NCBI GenBank assembly: GCA_021775875.1
Contig: JAJFHA010000011.1
Span: 382,297-446,296 of the forward strand
DNA: 64,000 nt
Direction of reading: 5' to 3'
Source of the DNA: Hyphomicrobiales bacterium
Lineage (GTDB): Bacteria > Pseudomonadota > Alphaproteobacteria > Rhizobiales > NORP267
Shown: one piece after another, positions 18,317 through 26,125 of the stretch
Position numbering within the stretch: position 1 is the stretch's first letter
Layout of the letters: every line of letters begins with the position of its first letter
The notes under the pieces: model-generated
Databases searched by the model: none
What the model saw: only the letters and a program-made list of their open reading frames with translations
Told to the model about the DNA's origin: nothing
Program-made: the position numbers and the translations under genes

Positions 18317-19366
18317 TTAAAGACCATAAGCTGCAGCCAATTCAGGATCACGTTTCGCAACCTGGCGTGCCAACGCCACAATCACGCTGGCCTGTTTCCA
18401 GGTGGCATCATCCTGCATTTTACCGTCCAGCATAACAGCGCCTGTACCGTCCGGCATGGCTTCCAGAATACGAAGCGCAAATTTGACTTCGTCAATTTCA
18501 GGACTGAACACCGTTTTGGCGATATCAACTTGAGACGGGTGCAAAGACCAAGCACCAACGCACCCTAGCAAAAATGCATTCCGGAATTGCGATTCACACG
18601 CAAGCTGATCGGAAAAGTCCCCAAACGGGCCATAAAATGGTTTAATGCCGTTGGCAGCGCAGGCGTCTACCATCTTACTGACGGTATAATGCCAAAGGTC
18701 CTGCTGGAAGAAACTGCGCGGTGCGGTCTCATCTTCCATCATATCGGCGACGATGCCGTATCCCGGGTGACCACCACCAACCCGCGTGGTTTTCATGCGT
18801 CGGGACGCCGCTAAATCAGCCGGACCAAGGCTCATTCCGTGCATGCGGGGACTGGCCGCGGCGATATCATCAACATTCTTGACCCCTTCCGCTGTCTCCA
18901 GAATGGCATGCAACAGGATGGGTTTGGTCACATTGTGTTTTGCTTCGAGCTGCGCCAGCAATTGGTCCATATAATGAATGTCCCAGGGACCATCCACCTT
19001 TGGCACCATGATCACATCAAGTTTGTCGCCGATCGCCCCGACAATCTCCATGACATCATCCAGCATCCACGGGCTGTTTAATGCGTTGATCCGGGTCCAG
19101 AGGCCGGTAGCACCAAAGTCATGCTCTTTTGCCATCTGGATGAAACCATCACGGGCGGCTTCTTTGGCGTCAGCCGGAATGGCATCCTCCAGATTGCCAA
19201 GCACTACATCAACCTTACCAGCGATATCACCTGCCTTGTTTCTGATTTTCTCGATATGCGGTGGCACAAAATGTATCATTCGCTCTAGCGTTACCGGCAA
19301 TTCCCGGTACGGTGCAGCGGCACCGATTGCCAGCGGTTTGTGGAAATTGACAGGAAGTTTGTTCAT
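18317..19366 (-). CDS. HpcH/HpaI-family L-malyl-CoA/beta-methylmalyl-CoA lyase-like protein
   Basis: The 349-residue protein belongs to the CitE/HpcH lyase superfamily and is closest in appearance to Mcl1-type malyl-CoA lyases. These cleave malyl-CoA to glyoxylate and acetyl-CoA, and beta-methylmalyl-CoA to glyoxylate and propionyl-CoA, in the ethylmalonyl-CoA or serine cycles. Visible metal and substrate motifs are [36 protein letters not shown] (metal-binding Glu) and [13 protein letters not shown] (metal-binding Asp). The terminal [13 protein letters not shown] segment is also typical. It diverges from an AEC carrier and AMACR-like gene pair, suggesting shared CoA-ester metabolism. Exact substrate is uncertain. 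Confidence 0.85.
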   Translation of the reverse strand: MNKLPVNFHKPLAIGAAAPYRELPVTLERMIHFVPPHIEKIRNKAGDIAGKVDVVLGNLEDAIPADAKEAARDGFIQMAKEHDFGATGLWTRINALNSPWMLDDVMEIVGAIGDKLDVIMVPKVDGPWDIHYMDQLLAQLEAKHNVTKPILLHAILETAEGVKNVDDIAAASPRMHGMSLGPADLAASRRMKTTRVGGGHPGYGIVADMMEDETAPRSFFQQDLWHYTVSKMVDACAANGIKPFYGPFGDFSDQLACESQFRNAFLLGCVGAWSLHPSQVDIAKTVFSPEIDEVKFALRILEAMPDGTGAVMLDGKMQDDATWKQASVIVALARQVAKRDPELAAAYGL

Positions 19367-19484
19367 TGGGAGACCTCAGTCTGTCATATTTTGAATTCGA
19401 TCGGGATGATTCCCGGTGCCTCAAACTTTTGACAAAGTTTTTAATTTCAGCACAAGCTTCAACTGCACCGGGACATAATTGAGA

Positions 19485-20441
19485 ATGGCGCTTCTGTCAC
19501 TGGTATTTCCATTTTTCGGTCTAATTTTTCTGGGATATTTCGCTGGAAAAAGAAATCGCTCCGCGTCGTCGCTTGGATGGTTACATACATTCGTATTCTA
19601 TTTCGCCTTGCCTTCATTGTTTTTCCAACTCGTATCCAGAACCCCGATTGAAGAACTGGCCAATTGGCGGTTTATCGCCAGCACCACATTCGCAACCTAT
19701 TGCGCTTTCGTGGTTGCCTTTGTGGTTGGCATTATCTCCACCCGGGGCAATATCGCCCATTCAACTATCCAGGGCGCGATCGGCAGCTATTCCAATGTCG
19801 GTTATTTGGGACCGGGCCTGACGCTGGCAGCACTTGGCCCGGCGGCAGCGGTGCCAACCGCGCTTATTTTCACCTTCGACAACATCCTCCTGTTCACGAT
19901 TGTCCCGCTATTGATGACGCTTGGAAACACAACAGGTCAGGGCGACAAATCTCTGATTACGATATTGGTTGGCGTGGTGAAAAAGGTTCTGTTTCATCCT
20001 TTCATTGTCGCTACTATTTTGGGCGTGATCGCTGCCTATTTTCAATTTGTACCGCCAGATCCGGTTGAGCGACTTTTAGCTATGTTGGGGCAGGCGGCAG
20101 CGCCATGTGCGTTATTTGCCCTCGGCATCACCATGGCACAGCGGCCCATGAAGCGCGTACCTTCGGAATTACCATTCCTGATTGCTGCAAAATTGATGAT
20201 TCATCCAGGTTTGATGGTAGTGATTTTAACGCTCGCAGGCGGGTTCAGCCCGGAATGGTTTTATACAGCCATCCTGATGGCGTCGCTCCCAACGGCCGCC
20301 AATGTTTTCGTGATGGCAGAAGAATATAAATCCTATGTTGAGCGGACATCAGCTACAATTTTCATCGCAACCGTTTCTTCCGTCATAACCGTGTCAACGA
20401 TATTGTATCTCGTCACCAACAACCTCATCCCCGTAAAATAA
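19485..20441 (+). CDS. AEC family (auxin efflux carrier-like) transporter
   Basis: The 318-residue protein is almost entirely hydrophobic, with about ten transmembrane segments arranged as two five-helix halves, as in AEC/Mem_trans carriers. It starts MALLSLVFPFFGLIFLGYFAGK, the usual AEC N-terminus. The GSYSNVGYLGPGLTLAALGP crossover and the repeat-half ASLPTAANVFVMAEEY are visible. Bacterial AEC proteins carry malate, malonate or other carboxylates, but the substrate is not deducible. The CoA-metabolism neighbours fit a dicarboxylate. ATG at 19485 is used; TTG at 19479 is an alternative. The next gene starts 18 bases later, so they form an operon. Confidence 0.88.
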   Translation: MALLSLVFPFFGLIFLGYFAGKRNRSASSLGWLHTFVFYFALPSLFFQLVSRTPIEELANWRFIASTTFATYCAFVVAFVVGIISTRGNIAHSTIQGAIGSYSNVGYLGPGLTLAALGPAAAVPTALIFTFDNILLFTIVPLLMTLGNTTGQGDKSLITILVGVVKKVLFHPFIVATILGVIAAYFQFVPPDPVERLLAMLGQAAAPCALFALGITMAQRPMKRVPSELPFLIAAKLMIHPGLMVVILTLAGGFSPEWFYTAILMASLPTAANVFVMAEEYKSYVERTSATIFIATVSSVITVSTILYLVTNNLIPVK

Positions 20442-20459
20442 TCCAGACAGGAAACGAAT

Positions 20460-21587
20460 ATGGAAACCAATAATCAACCTCTTAAAGGCATCCGTGTTTT
20501 GGATTTTTCTACTTTGCTGCCTGGCCCGCTTGCCGGTTTGATATTGGCGGAGGCGGGAGCAGAAGTGGTCAAGATTGAGCGGCCCCAAGGCGAAGATATG
20601 CGTAATTTTTTGCCCATGTGGGGACAGGCCAGCGTATTGTTCGAACTTCTCAACCGGGGCAAGAAAAGCTTGGCGATCGATCTGAAAAACGAAGAGCACC
20701 TTGCCGCCGTGAAGAAACTCATCGCGGAAGCTGACGTGGTTTTAGAGCAATTTCGCCCGGGCGTTATGGATCGCCTTGGTCTCGGTTATGAAGCCTGCAA
20801 GGCGATCAATCCAAAAATCATCTATTGCGCGATTACGGGATACGGCCAGGAAGGCCCCAAAGCCAACGCCGCCGGTCATGATCTGAATTATATCGGCGAC
20901 GCCGGTTTGCTGTCGCTCTCGCATGGCGACCCAGCGCGCCCAACCTTACCTCCGGCATTGATCGCCGATATCGCCGGTGGCTCGTTTCCGGCGGTCATAA
21001 ATATCCTGCTGGCAATCATCCATCGCGACAAGGCCGGCGAGGGCAGTATGATCGATATCGCCATGACCGACGCAATGTTCACATTTTCTTATTGGGCACT
21101 TGCAGAAGGACAAACCCAGGACAAATGGCCCGAAAGCGGTAAGGGATTGCTGACCGGCTGCTCGCCACGATATCAGGTCTACAAAACGGCGGATGGACGC
21201 CATGTCACTGCAGCACCGCTGGAGCAACGGTTCTGGATGGTGTTTTGCGACCTGATCCAGTTACCTGAGGAATTCAGGAACGATCTCGACGACCCGGAGA
21301 GAACCATCCAGGCCGTCTCTAAAATTATCGCGACTGAATCAGCAGCCCATTGGGCCAACGTGTTTGAAGGCAAGGATTGTTGCTGCTCGATTGTGGCCAA
21401 TCCTGAAGAAGCCTTCAACGCGGCACAGTTTGTTGAGCGCGGGCTTTTTGCTCCTAAAAGCGAGAGCAGCGAAGGCGACGTAATTTCAGCCGCCGTCGTC
21501 CCGGTATCACCGACCTTTCGGTCTGACCCTGAAACACCCGGTAAGGCGCCGTCATTGGGTGCCAACAACAAGGAATTTGGATTTTAG
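20460..21587 (+). CDS. CaiB/BaiF family protein, alpha-methylacyl-CoA racemase-like
   Basis: This 375-residue protein opens with GIRVLDFSTLLPGPLAGLILAE and VVKIERPQGEDMR, typical of family III CoA-transferases. The middle reads AAGHDLNYIGDAGLLSL and LIADIAGGS, with a later LEQRFW segment. These resemble the His, Asp and Glu catalytic positions of alpha-methylacyl-CoA racemase rather than the single Asp of formyl-CoA transferases. I therefore favour epimerisation of 2-methylacyl-CoA, but transferase activity cannot be excluded. It follows the AEC gene by 18 bases and faces a monooxygenase gene across 8 bases. Confidence 0.85.
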   Translation: METNNQPLKGIRVLDFSTLLPGPLAGLILAEAGAEVVKIERPQGEDMRNFLPMWGQASVLFELLNRGKKSLAIDLKNEEHLAAVKKLIAEADVVLEQFRPGVMDRLGLGYEACKAINPKIIYCAITGYGQEGPKANAAGHDLNYIGDAGLLSLSHGDPARPTLPPALIADIAGGSFPAVINILLAIIHRDKAGEGSMIDIAMTDAMFTFSYWALAEGQTQDKWPESGKGLLTGCSPRYQVYKTADGRHVTAAPLEQRFWMVFCDLIQLPEEFRNDLDDPERTIQAVSKIIATESAAHWANVFEGKDCCCSIVANPEEAFNAAQFVERGLFAPKSESSEGDVISAAVVPVSPTFRSDPETPGKAPSLGANNKEFGF

Positions 21588-21595
21588 AATCAGAT

Positions 21596-22765
21596 CTAAA
21601 CTTGGGGTCCGATACCTGTTTTCATGGCGATTTTTCGTAATGGGGCGATCTTCGCCAACGCTGCCAAGCCTGAACTCCGCAATATCTGAACCGGGACAAG
21701 GTCGCTGAGCAATGACCTGTTCAACAAATTGACAAATCCGCTCCGGGTAACGATATCGCGCCGCCGGGATCGGGAATATTCATCAACGCATTGCTTTAAG
21801 TCCGTACCTGATTTTGTAGCCTTTGAAACCAGGTCAGCAATTGTTGCCGCGTCCCGGATACCAAGGTTTAGCCCTTGCGCCCCGATCGGGGGCACAACGT
21901 GGGCTGCTTCACCGACAAGAGCGATCCGTCCGCGGCCGACATTCGAAACAGAAAGATTGGAGAGAGGGAATATCGCCCTTGGGCTCGTTTCCGAAATTTT
22001 ACCCAGAACACCAAATGACTGGTCGCTCAGAAAATCTTTAAAATCATCTGTATCAAGCTTATTCAGACGCGCTGCTTCGTCATGGGTCTCCACCCAAACG
22101 ACGCTAGAATTATCACCGGGCAGGGGCACCAATGTGAGCGGCCCGGCGTTACGGTGAAATTCCGTTGATACATTTTCGTGAGGGCGAGAATGTTCCACGT
22201 TAAAGACCAAAGCAGATTGTGGCAATTTTGATATCTTTGCCGAAATGCCCGCAGCTTTGCGACACGGCGACATACGGCCATCGGCACCGACAACAAGTTT
22301 GACGGAGACAGTCAGACCGGATTCTGTATCAAGTTTCACACAATCGTCTTCGGGGTGAATATCAACGACCGCGTCATCGCAAATGGTAAGGTTTTTGATG
22401 CTCCTGGCTTTTTCATGAAACACCTTCACCAGATCAGTATTATGGAAATTGCGGGCAAATGGATCTCCACCAATCTCGGCGCTGTCAAATTCAACTTGTG
22501 GCCCCCGGAAAACGTGACTGGTATTGTCTATTATCCGGATCACATCAAGTGTCGCGGATAGGGAAAGTAAGGTTTCAAGCACATTGGCATCCGACAGAAT
22601 GTCAAGCGAACCACGCATCAACGCACTGGTTCTCCGGTCTATGCTTTTTGGTCGAGGCGCCAAACAAATGGTTTTGACACCGGTTTTTGCAACAAGAATA
22701 GCCGCTAGTAGGCCCGCAGGTCCGCCGCCAACAATCGCTACTTCAAATGATTTTCTTGTTGCCAT
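21596..22765 (-). CDS. FAD-dependent monooxygenase, UbiH/COQ6 family
   Basis: The 389-residue protein has the N-terminal dinucleotide-binding motif VAIVGGGPAGLLAAILVAK and a central VVGADGRMSPCRKAAGI (DG motif). The second FAD-contact motif reads ALVGEAAHVVPPIGAQGLNLGIRD. This combination marks the UbiH/UbiF/Coq6 aromatic hydroxylases that work in ubiquinone synthesis. No other ubi gene is adjacent, so the precise hydroxylation position is unknown. It is convergent with the CoA enzyme gene. The long non-coding region upstream (to 23583) must contain its promoter on the minus strand. Confidence 0.85.
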   Translation of the reverse strand: MATRKSFEVAIVGGGPAGLLAAILVAKTGVKTICLAPRPKSIDRRTSALMRGSLDILSDANVLETLLSLSATLDVIRIIDNTSHVFRGPQVEFDSAEIGGDPFARNFHNTDLVKVFHEKARSIKNLTICDDAVVDIHPEDDCVKLDTESGLTVSVKLVVGADGRMSPCRKAAGISAKISKLPQSALVFNVEHSRPHENVSTEFHRNAGPLTLVPLPGDNSSVVWVETHDEAARLNKLDTDDFKDFLSDQSFGVLGKISETSPRAIFPLSNLSVSNVGRGRIALVGEAAHVVPPIGAQGLNLGIRDAATIADLVSKATKSGTDLKQCVDEYSRSRRRDIVTRSGFVNLLNRSLLSDLVPVQILRSSGLAALAKIAPLRKIAMKTGIGPQV

Positions 22766-22943
22766 TGCTCACATTCGAAAATTCAAACCCGTATGAGATT
22801 TCGAGCGGGTTTGGTAAAAATTACAAACCAATAAAGCCTGGAAACAATGACTCAGGTCAAGGTTGTCACGTTTTTTAACAGGCAGATATTGTGCAACCAT
22901 ACTGTGCCACAATAAACACGTGTGAACATAAAGATTTCTGTCA

Positions 22944-23195
22944 ATGGCCACCTCGATAAAACAACAGATCGGCGAAGTGTTGGGCGGAGTTTCGTCTGTA
23001 CTGGCATGTTTGTCCGGCCCGCTAGCCTTGGTTTTTACCCTGATCCTTTTCTTGGCAGCATTAGGCTGGATATGGCTCATATTGAGGGCTGGCATCATAA
23101 CAGGACCATCTGGCGCCTTGTATTGGCCCGGGCATGGATCTGCTTGCCGCCATGATGTTCCAAACTGGACTGGACTAGATTGGGGTGGCCCGTAA
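22944..23195 (+). CDS. Possible small inner-membrane protein (83 residues), unknown
   Basis: The frame begins MATSIKQQIGEVLGGVSS and has one strong hydrophobic stretch (LALVFTLILFLAALGWIWLILRAG, about residues 27-50). A Trp/Gly/Pro-rich tail follows. No family is recognised. No clear ribosome binding site is seen, and the tail does not look conserved, so it may be chance or the remnant of a gene. It lies alone in an otherwise empty 818-base interval between the divergent monooxygenase and porin genes. Confidence 0.35.
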   Translation: MATSIKQQIGEVLGGVSSVLACLSGPLALVFTLILFLAALGWIWLILRAGIITGPSGALYWPGHGSACRHDVPNWTGLDWGGP

Positions 23196-23244
23196 ACCGG
23201 TCCGTATTAAGTGGTAGTCAGTCCGTAAATGCTAAGCCACTACT

Positions 23245-23271
23245 TGCTATTGCAAATCGTTTGCAATAGCA
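23245..23271. promoter_or_regulatory. Perfect 12-base inverted repeat, possible Fur-family operator
   Basis: TGCTATTGCAAA and TTTGCAATAGCA flank a TCG centre with no mismatch. Shorter ACTAC/GTAGT arms lie just outside (23239-23243 and 23276-23280). The core TGCAAATCGTTTGCA resembles the AT-rich palindromes bound by Fur/Mur-type repressors in alphaproteobacteria, which is an inference. It could instead form an RNA hairpin. No run of Ts follows, so it is a poor terminator. Confidence 0.45.
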
Positions 23272-23455
23272 TAAGGTAGTTCTACATGTGTAATATAGAG
23301 GGGCAAAATGAAGCAAATTGGTGCGTATTCCACCAATTTCGCAATCAAAAACCACCAAACAGTTCAAAATTTGTACTACAGATCCGTGGACGGTCACAAT
23401 TTCACCGGTGCCCGTTTGCTCCGGTATTTTGCATCGGATTTTCATTGACAGTTGA

Positions 23456-23484
23456 CTGTCATGTGACTGTCACGGCAACGTCAT
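23456..23484 (+). promoter_or_regulatory. PhoB (Pho) box upstream of the porin gene
   Basis: CTGTCAT at 23456-23462, a GTGA spacer, then CTGTCAC at 23467-23473 reproduce the classical Pho box: two seven-base direct repeats with an 11-base period. A weaker third repeat, ACGTCAT, follows in the same phase at 23478-23484. The site lies about 100-130 bases before the porin ATG, which predicts induction by phosphate starvation. Confidence 0.75.
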
Positions 23485-23583
23485 CAGGAACCTGTAGCGC
23501 AGGAATATCATTGATCTATGCGTAACGTAGGCACAATTTAAAAAAGCTCAAATGAACTAAGTAACTGAAAATAGGACAGAAAA

Positions 23584-24918
23584 ATGAACAAAGAAAAACA
23601 GAGATTGGCATTAGGAAAATTTCTGCAGACAAGTGTTTCAGCCATGGCGCTGGTAGTCGCTGCTACACAGGTTCAGGCAGGAAACACACCACATTATGCG
23701 ATTGATGACCGGATCGACCAGATCGAACTGGAATTGCAGCGACTCCGCGAAGAACGGGCTCAAACTGGTAATCGCCAAGTTGACCTAAAAGTTTATGGCC
23801 AGGTCAATCGCGGGGTGCTTGCAGCAGATGATGGCATCGACAGCGAAGTAATCCATGTCGATAACGATCATTCCTCAACGCGGGTAGGGTGGACTGGCAC
23901 TGCCAGTATCAACGAATATTGGACGGCGGGCGCAAAAATTGAAGTTCAGTTCGAGTCTAACTCAACGGGCGATGTCAATCTTGCTGGTGACACCAACGGT
24001 ATCGGCGGCACGGAACGAGTGGGTACAAACACATTCACCGAACGCAAGTTGGAATTCTGGCTCGATTATATGATCAACGAAAATGCCAGAGCGCGAGTAA
24101 CAGTGGGTCAAGGTGACACTGCGTCCAATGGCACATCCGAGATGGATGTCTCTGGAACTAACGTAATTGCCTATGCAGGCGTCGCTAATACAGCTGGCGG
24201 CCTTGAATTTCGTCAACCGGGTGTCGGCAACACTTTTAGCGGCGTCAACATCAAGGATGTTTTCAACCAGCTCGATGGATTTAGCCGTGATGACCGCATC
24301 CGGTTCGACGTGACAATGGGTCCGGTCATGGTGTCATACTCGAACGTTGCCAATGGCAGAAACGATATTGCGCTTCGCTATCAGAACACGTTCAACGACA
24401 TTGTCAAAGTTGCAGCGGCAATCGCTTATGGACATGACGCAGATGGTAGCCGGAACAACGAGTTCCCGGCTGATCCGAGCGCAACCGAACAGAATGGAGA
24501 AACCGACACCATCAACGGATCGTTGTCTGTTCGTCATATCCCGACCGGTTTGAGCCTGACCGCTGCCGCCGGGAACCGTGAACGCTCCAACCCTGTTCCG
24601 GGCTTTGACTTCAATGGAACTCTTGCTGGAGTCCAGGGACCAGAAGATCGCATGTTTTATTATGGCAAGGTTGCATGGCAAGGTGATCTGTTCGGTGAAG
24701 TTGGGGATACAGCTTTTGCGGTTGATTTTTTCCAGACCGAAAATGCCGTGGTTCCCGGCGACGAAGGTAATGTCTTTGGTGTAGCGATGGTCCAGGAAAT
24801 CGACGCAGCCGCACTGGACTTGTATGTCGGCTATCGCCATCACGAATATGAAGCGCCAGGATTCGCACCGTTCAACGACATTGACGTGGTGCTTGCCGGT
24901 GGCCGGGTCAAATTTTAG
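23584..24918 (+). CDS. Outer-membrane porin, predicted phosphate-starvation inducible
   Basis: The 444-residue protein has a signal peptide (SVSAMALVVAATQVQAG) and a short helical, probably coiled-coil stretch (IDQIELELQRLREERA). A beta-barrel with alternating strands follows and ends in Phe (GGRVKF), the signal for barrel assembly. Segments such as KVYGQVNRGVLAADDG and STRVGWTGTASINEYWTAGAKIE are typical of trimeric Gram-negative general porins in alphaproteobacteria. The upstream Pho box suggests anion or phosphate uptake under phosphate limitation. Substrate selectivity cannot be read. A small lipoprotein gene starts 9 bases after its stop. Confidence 0.85.
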   Translation: MNKEKQRLALGKFLQTSVSAMALVVAATQVQAGNTPHYAIDDRIDQIELELQRLREERAQTGNRQVDLKVYGQVNRGVLAADDGIDSEVIHVDNDHSSTRVGWTGTASINEYWTAGAKIEVQFESNSTGDVNLAGDTNGIGGTERVGTNTFTERKLEFWLDYMINENARARVTVGQGDTASNGTSEMDVSGTNVIAYAGVANTAGGLEFRQPGVGNTFSGVNIKDVFNQLDGFSRDDRIRFDVTMGPVMVSYSNVANGRNDIALRYQNTFNDIVKVAAAIAYGHDADGSRNNEFPADPSATEQNGETDTINGSLSVRHIPTGLSLTAAAGNRERSNPVPGFDFNGTLAGVQGPEDRMFYYGKVAWQGDLFGEVGDTAFAVDFFQTENAVVPGDEGNVFGVAMVQEIDAAALDLYVGYRHHEYEAPGFAPFNDIDVVLAGGRVKF

Positions 24919-24927
24919 GAACGTACC

Positions 24928-25107
24928 ATGTTAAAAATTCTTCCAGAAACACTGGTAAAATTGTGCGTTGTAATGGTGATCGGCGCAGGCCTTGGTGCCT
25001 GTTCCCATCTCCAGCAACCGCCGACGGAATTTGCCGAACCCGAAGCCATGCGTGAAGGACCGGGAATTTTCACCGGTAATCGCGGCACCATTGTTCTCAA
25101 CTATTAA
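24928..25107 (+). CDS. Small lipoprotein (59 residues) downstream of the porin
   Basis: The frame starts MLKILPETLVKLCVVMVIG and has a clear lipobox, GLGAC, giving a predicted lipidated Cys25. The mature part is only about 35 residues and ends GTIVLNY. Residues after the cysteine (SHLQQ) lack the Asp+2 inner-membrane retention signal, so an outer-membrane location is likely. It begins 9 bases after the porin stop, so the two are probably co-transcribed under the Pho box. No family is recognised; support for a barrel or copurification with the porin is speculation. Confidence 0.65.
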   Translation: MLKILPETLVKLCVVMVIGAGLGACSHLQQPPTEFAEPEAMREGPGIFTGNRGTIVLNY

Positions 25108-25289
25108 TTTGATGTCATGGCGAAACTAACCAAGAGGTGAAACGGCAAATATCCTGCCTATATGTTGGTTTATGAACCGTTGGCAGAAACGTCTAATGTT
25201 GCTCCAACATTTTTCATTCCAGATGGACAGTCCACATTTCTGTGATGCGGGAATTCCGGTTGCTCAAACTTGGATTATGTTCTGAATCG

Positions 25290-25838
25290 TCAATCTGTGA
25301 GACACCCATTTTCATCACAAACGATATCCTCAGCCATTTGATCTTTATCAGATGAATATGGATCACCATTGTGAACCAGTTCAGCAATTTGATATGCGAC
25401 CTGCATATCCGTTACCTGACCGAAATGCTGTACACGCAGACGTCCAATTTGATCGATGATTATAAGGGATGGCGTGCCTCGCAAGGCATAGGCTTCCATG
25501 GTTTTGGGAAGGGTATTTACACCGGCTTGATCGACGCCAATAGGAAACGAGAGGCGATATTCATGGATGAATGCCTCCAATGAGACCGGTGTCATCGCTG
25601 CGTGATGTTCAAACACCGTATGCAGGCCCAACACCACAACTTTGTCCCTCGGAAACAGATCGTGGATCTGTTGGGCTTGCGGCAAACCATGAGACACACA
25701 ACCAGGGCATAACATCTGAAATGCTTCGATAACGACGACTTTGCCACGGAGATCAGCAAGCGAGATTGGCGTGTCGGTATTGAACCACTGACTTGTGATT
25801 AGCTCCGATGCAGTGGGGAATGTCTGGACAGAATCCAT
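25290..25838 (-). CDS. TlpA/peroxiredoxin-like thioredoxin-fold protein
   Basis: The 182-residue protein is a redoxin of the TlpA/AhpC-TSA type. It has a CPGC active site in VVVIEAFQMLCPGCVSHGL, the central HTVFEHHAAM region and a cis-Pro loop LRGTPSLIIIDQIGRLR. The tail carries a second Cys pair, CDENGC, close to the end, which is unusual and could be a second redox or metal site. No signal peptide is present, so it is predicted cytoplasmic. Its start overlaps the stop of the upstream small gene (TGATG), showing translational coupling in the operon controlled from 26911-26963. Confidence 0.82.
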   Translation of the reverse strand: MDSVQTFPTASELITSQWFNTDTPISLADLRGKVVVIEAFQMLCPGCVSHGLPQAQQIHDLFPRDKVVVLGLHTVFEHHAAMTPVSLEAFIHEYRLSFPIGVDQAGVNTLPKTMEAYALRGTPSLIIIDQIGRLRVQHFGQVTDMQVAYQIAELVHNGDPYSSDKDQMAEDIVCDENGCLTD

Positions 25839-26071
25839 CAGGTATTACTCCAATATTTATTAGCGGCGACAACAGTATGAAAATTAGCAGCGACAACAGC
25901 CGATACGTCAATCAACACGGAGGCATCTTTTTCATAATCTGAACGCAGTTTGCGGCGTATCTCTGCATCTGGCCGGGTTAGCTTGACCTCCATGCGGGAA
26001 AACATGATTGCCCGGTCGTACCCTGACTGTAGATCGGGATTTTTGAGAGTAGGAAGCCAGGTATTGGCCAT
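25838..26071 (-). CDS. Small protein of unknown function (77 residues)
   Basis: The product begins MANTWLPTLKNPDLQSGYDRAIMF and is followed by a charged helical stretch (RRKLRSDYEKDAS). It ends with VVAANFHTVVAANKYWSNT, a partial internal repeat. I start at the ATG at 26071 because a GGAGAAATTC ribosome binding sequence precedes it; the longer frame lacks one. It sits between the exported protein gene and the thioredoxin-like gene and overlaps the latter by one base. No family is recognised. Confidence 0.6.
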   Translation of the reverse strand: MANTWLPTLKNPDLQSGYDRAIMFSRMEVKLTRPDAEIRRKLRSDYEKDASVLIDVSAVVAANFHTVVAANKYWSNT

Positions 26072-26125
26072 CGAATTTCTCCGGAAATCAGGGCGGAGCA
26101 ATCGCTCCGCCCTTGTTGTCAACGG

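Larger units (their letters stand above)
23196..23583 (+). other. Non-coding upstream region of the porin gene
   Basis: No convincing gene is seen in these 388 bases. The stretch holds a 27-base palindrome (23245-23271) and a PhoB-type direct repeat (23456-23484), both listed separately. The porin leader ends in an AT-rich stretch with a purine-rich ribosome binding region (AGGACAG) just before the ATG. Confidence 0.6.

Noticed and set aside
18317-19366. Citrate lyase beta subunit (CitE) as the identity of the lyase
   Set aside because: The longer length, the [11 protein letters not shown] segment and absence of citDFXG neighbours fit malyl-CoA lyase better.
20460-21587. Mesaconyl-CoA C1-C4 transferase as identity of the CaiB-family protein
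   Set aside because: Proximity to the malyl-CoA lyase makes it tempting, but the AMACR-type His, Asp and Glu positions favour a racemase-like enzyme; not settled.
22769-23098. A 109-codon minus-strand frame before the monooxygenase gene
   Set aside because: It has no family resemblance and no start context, and it overlaps a more protein-like plus-strand frame.
25195-25213. AATGTTG-CTC-CAACATT hairpin with Ts after the lipoprotein gene
   Set aside because: The stem is AT-rich and the T-run is short, so it is too weak to call a terminator with confidence.
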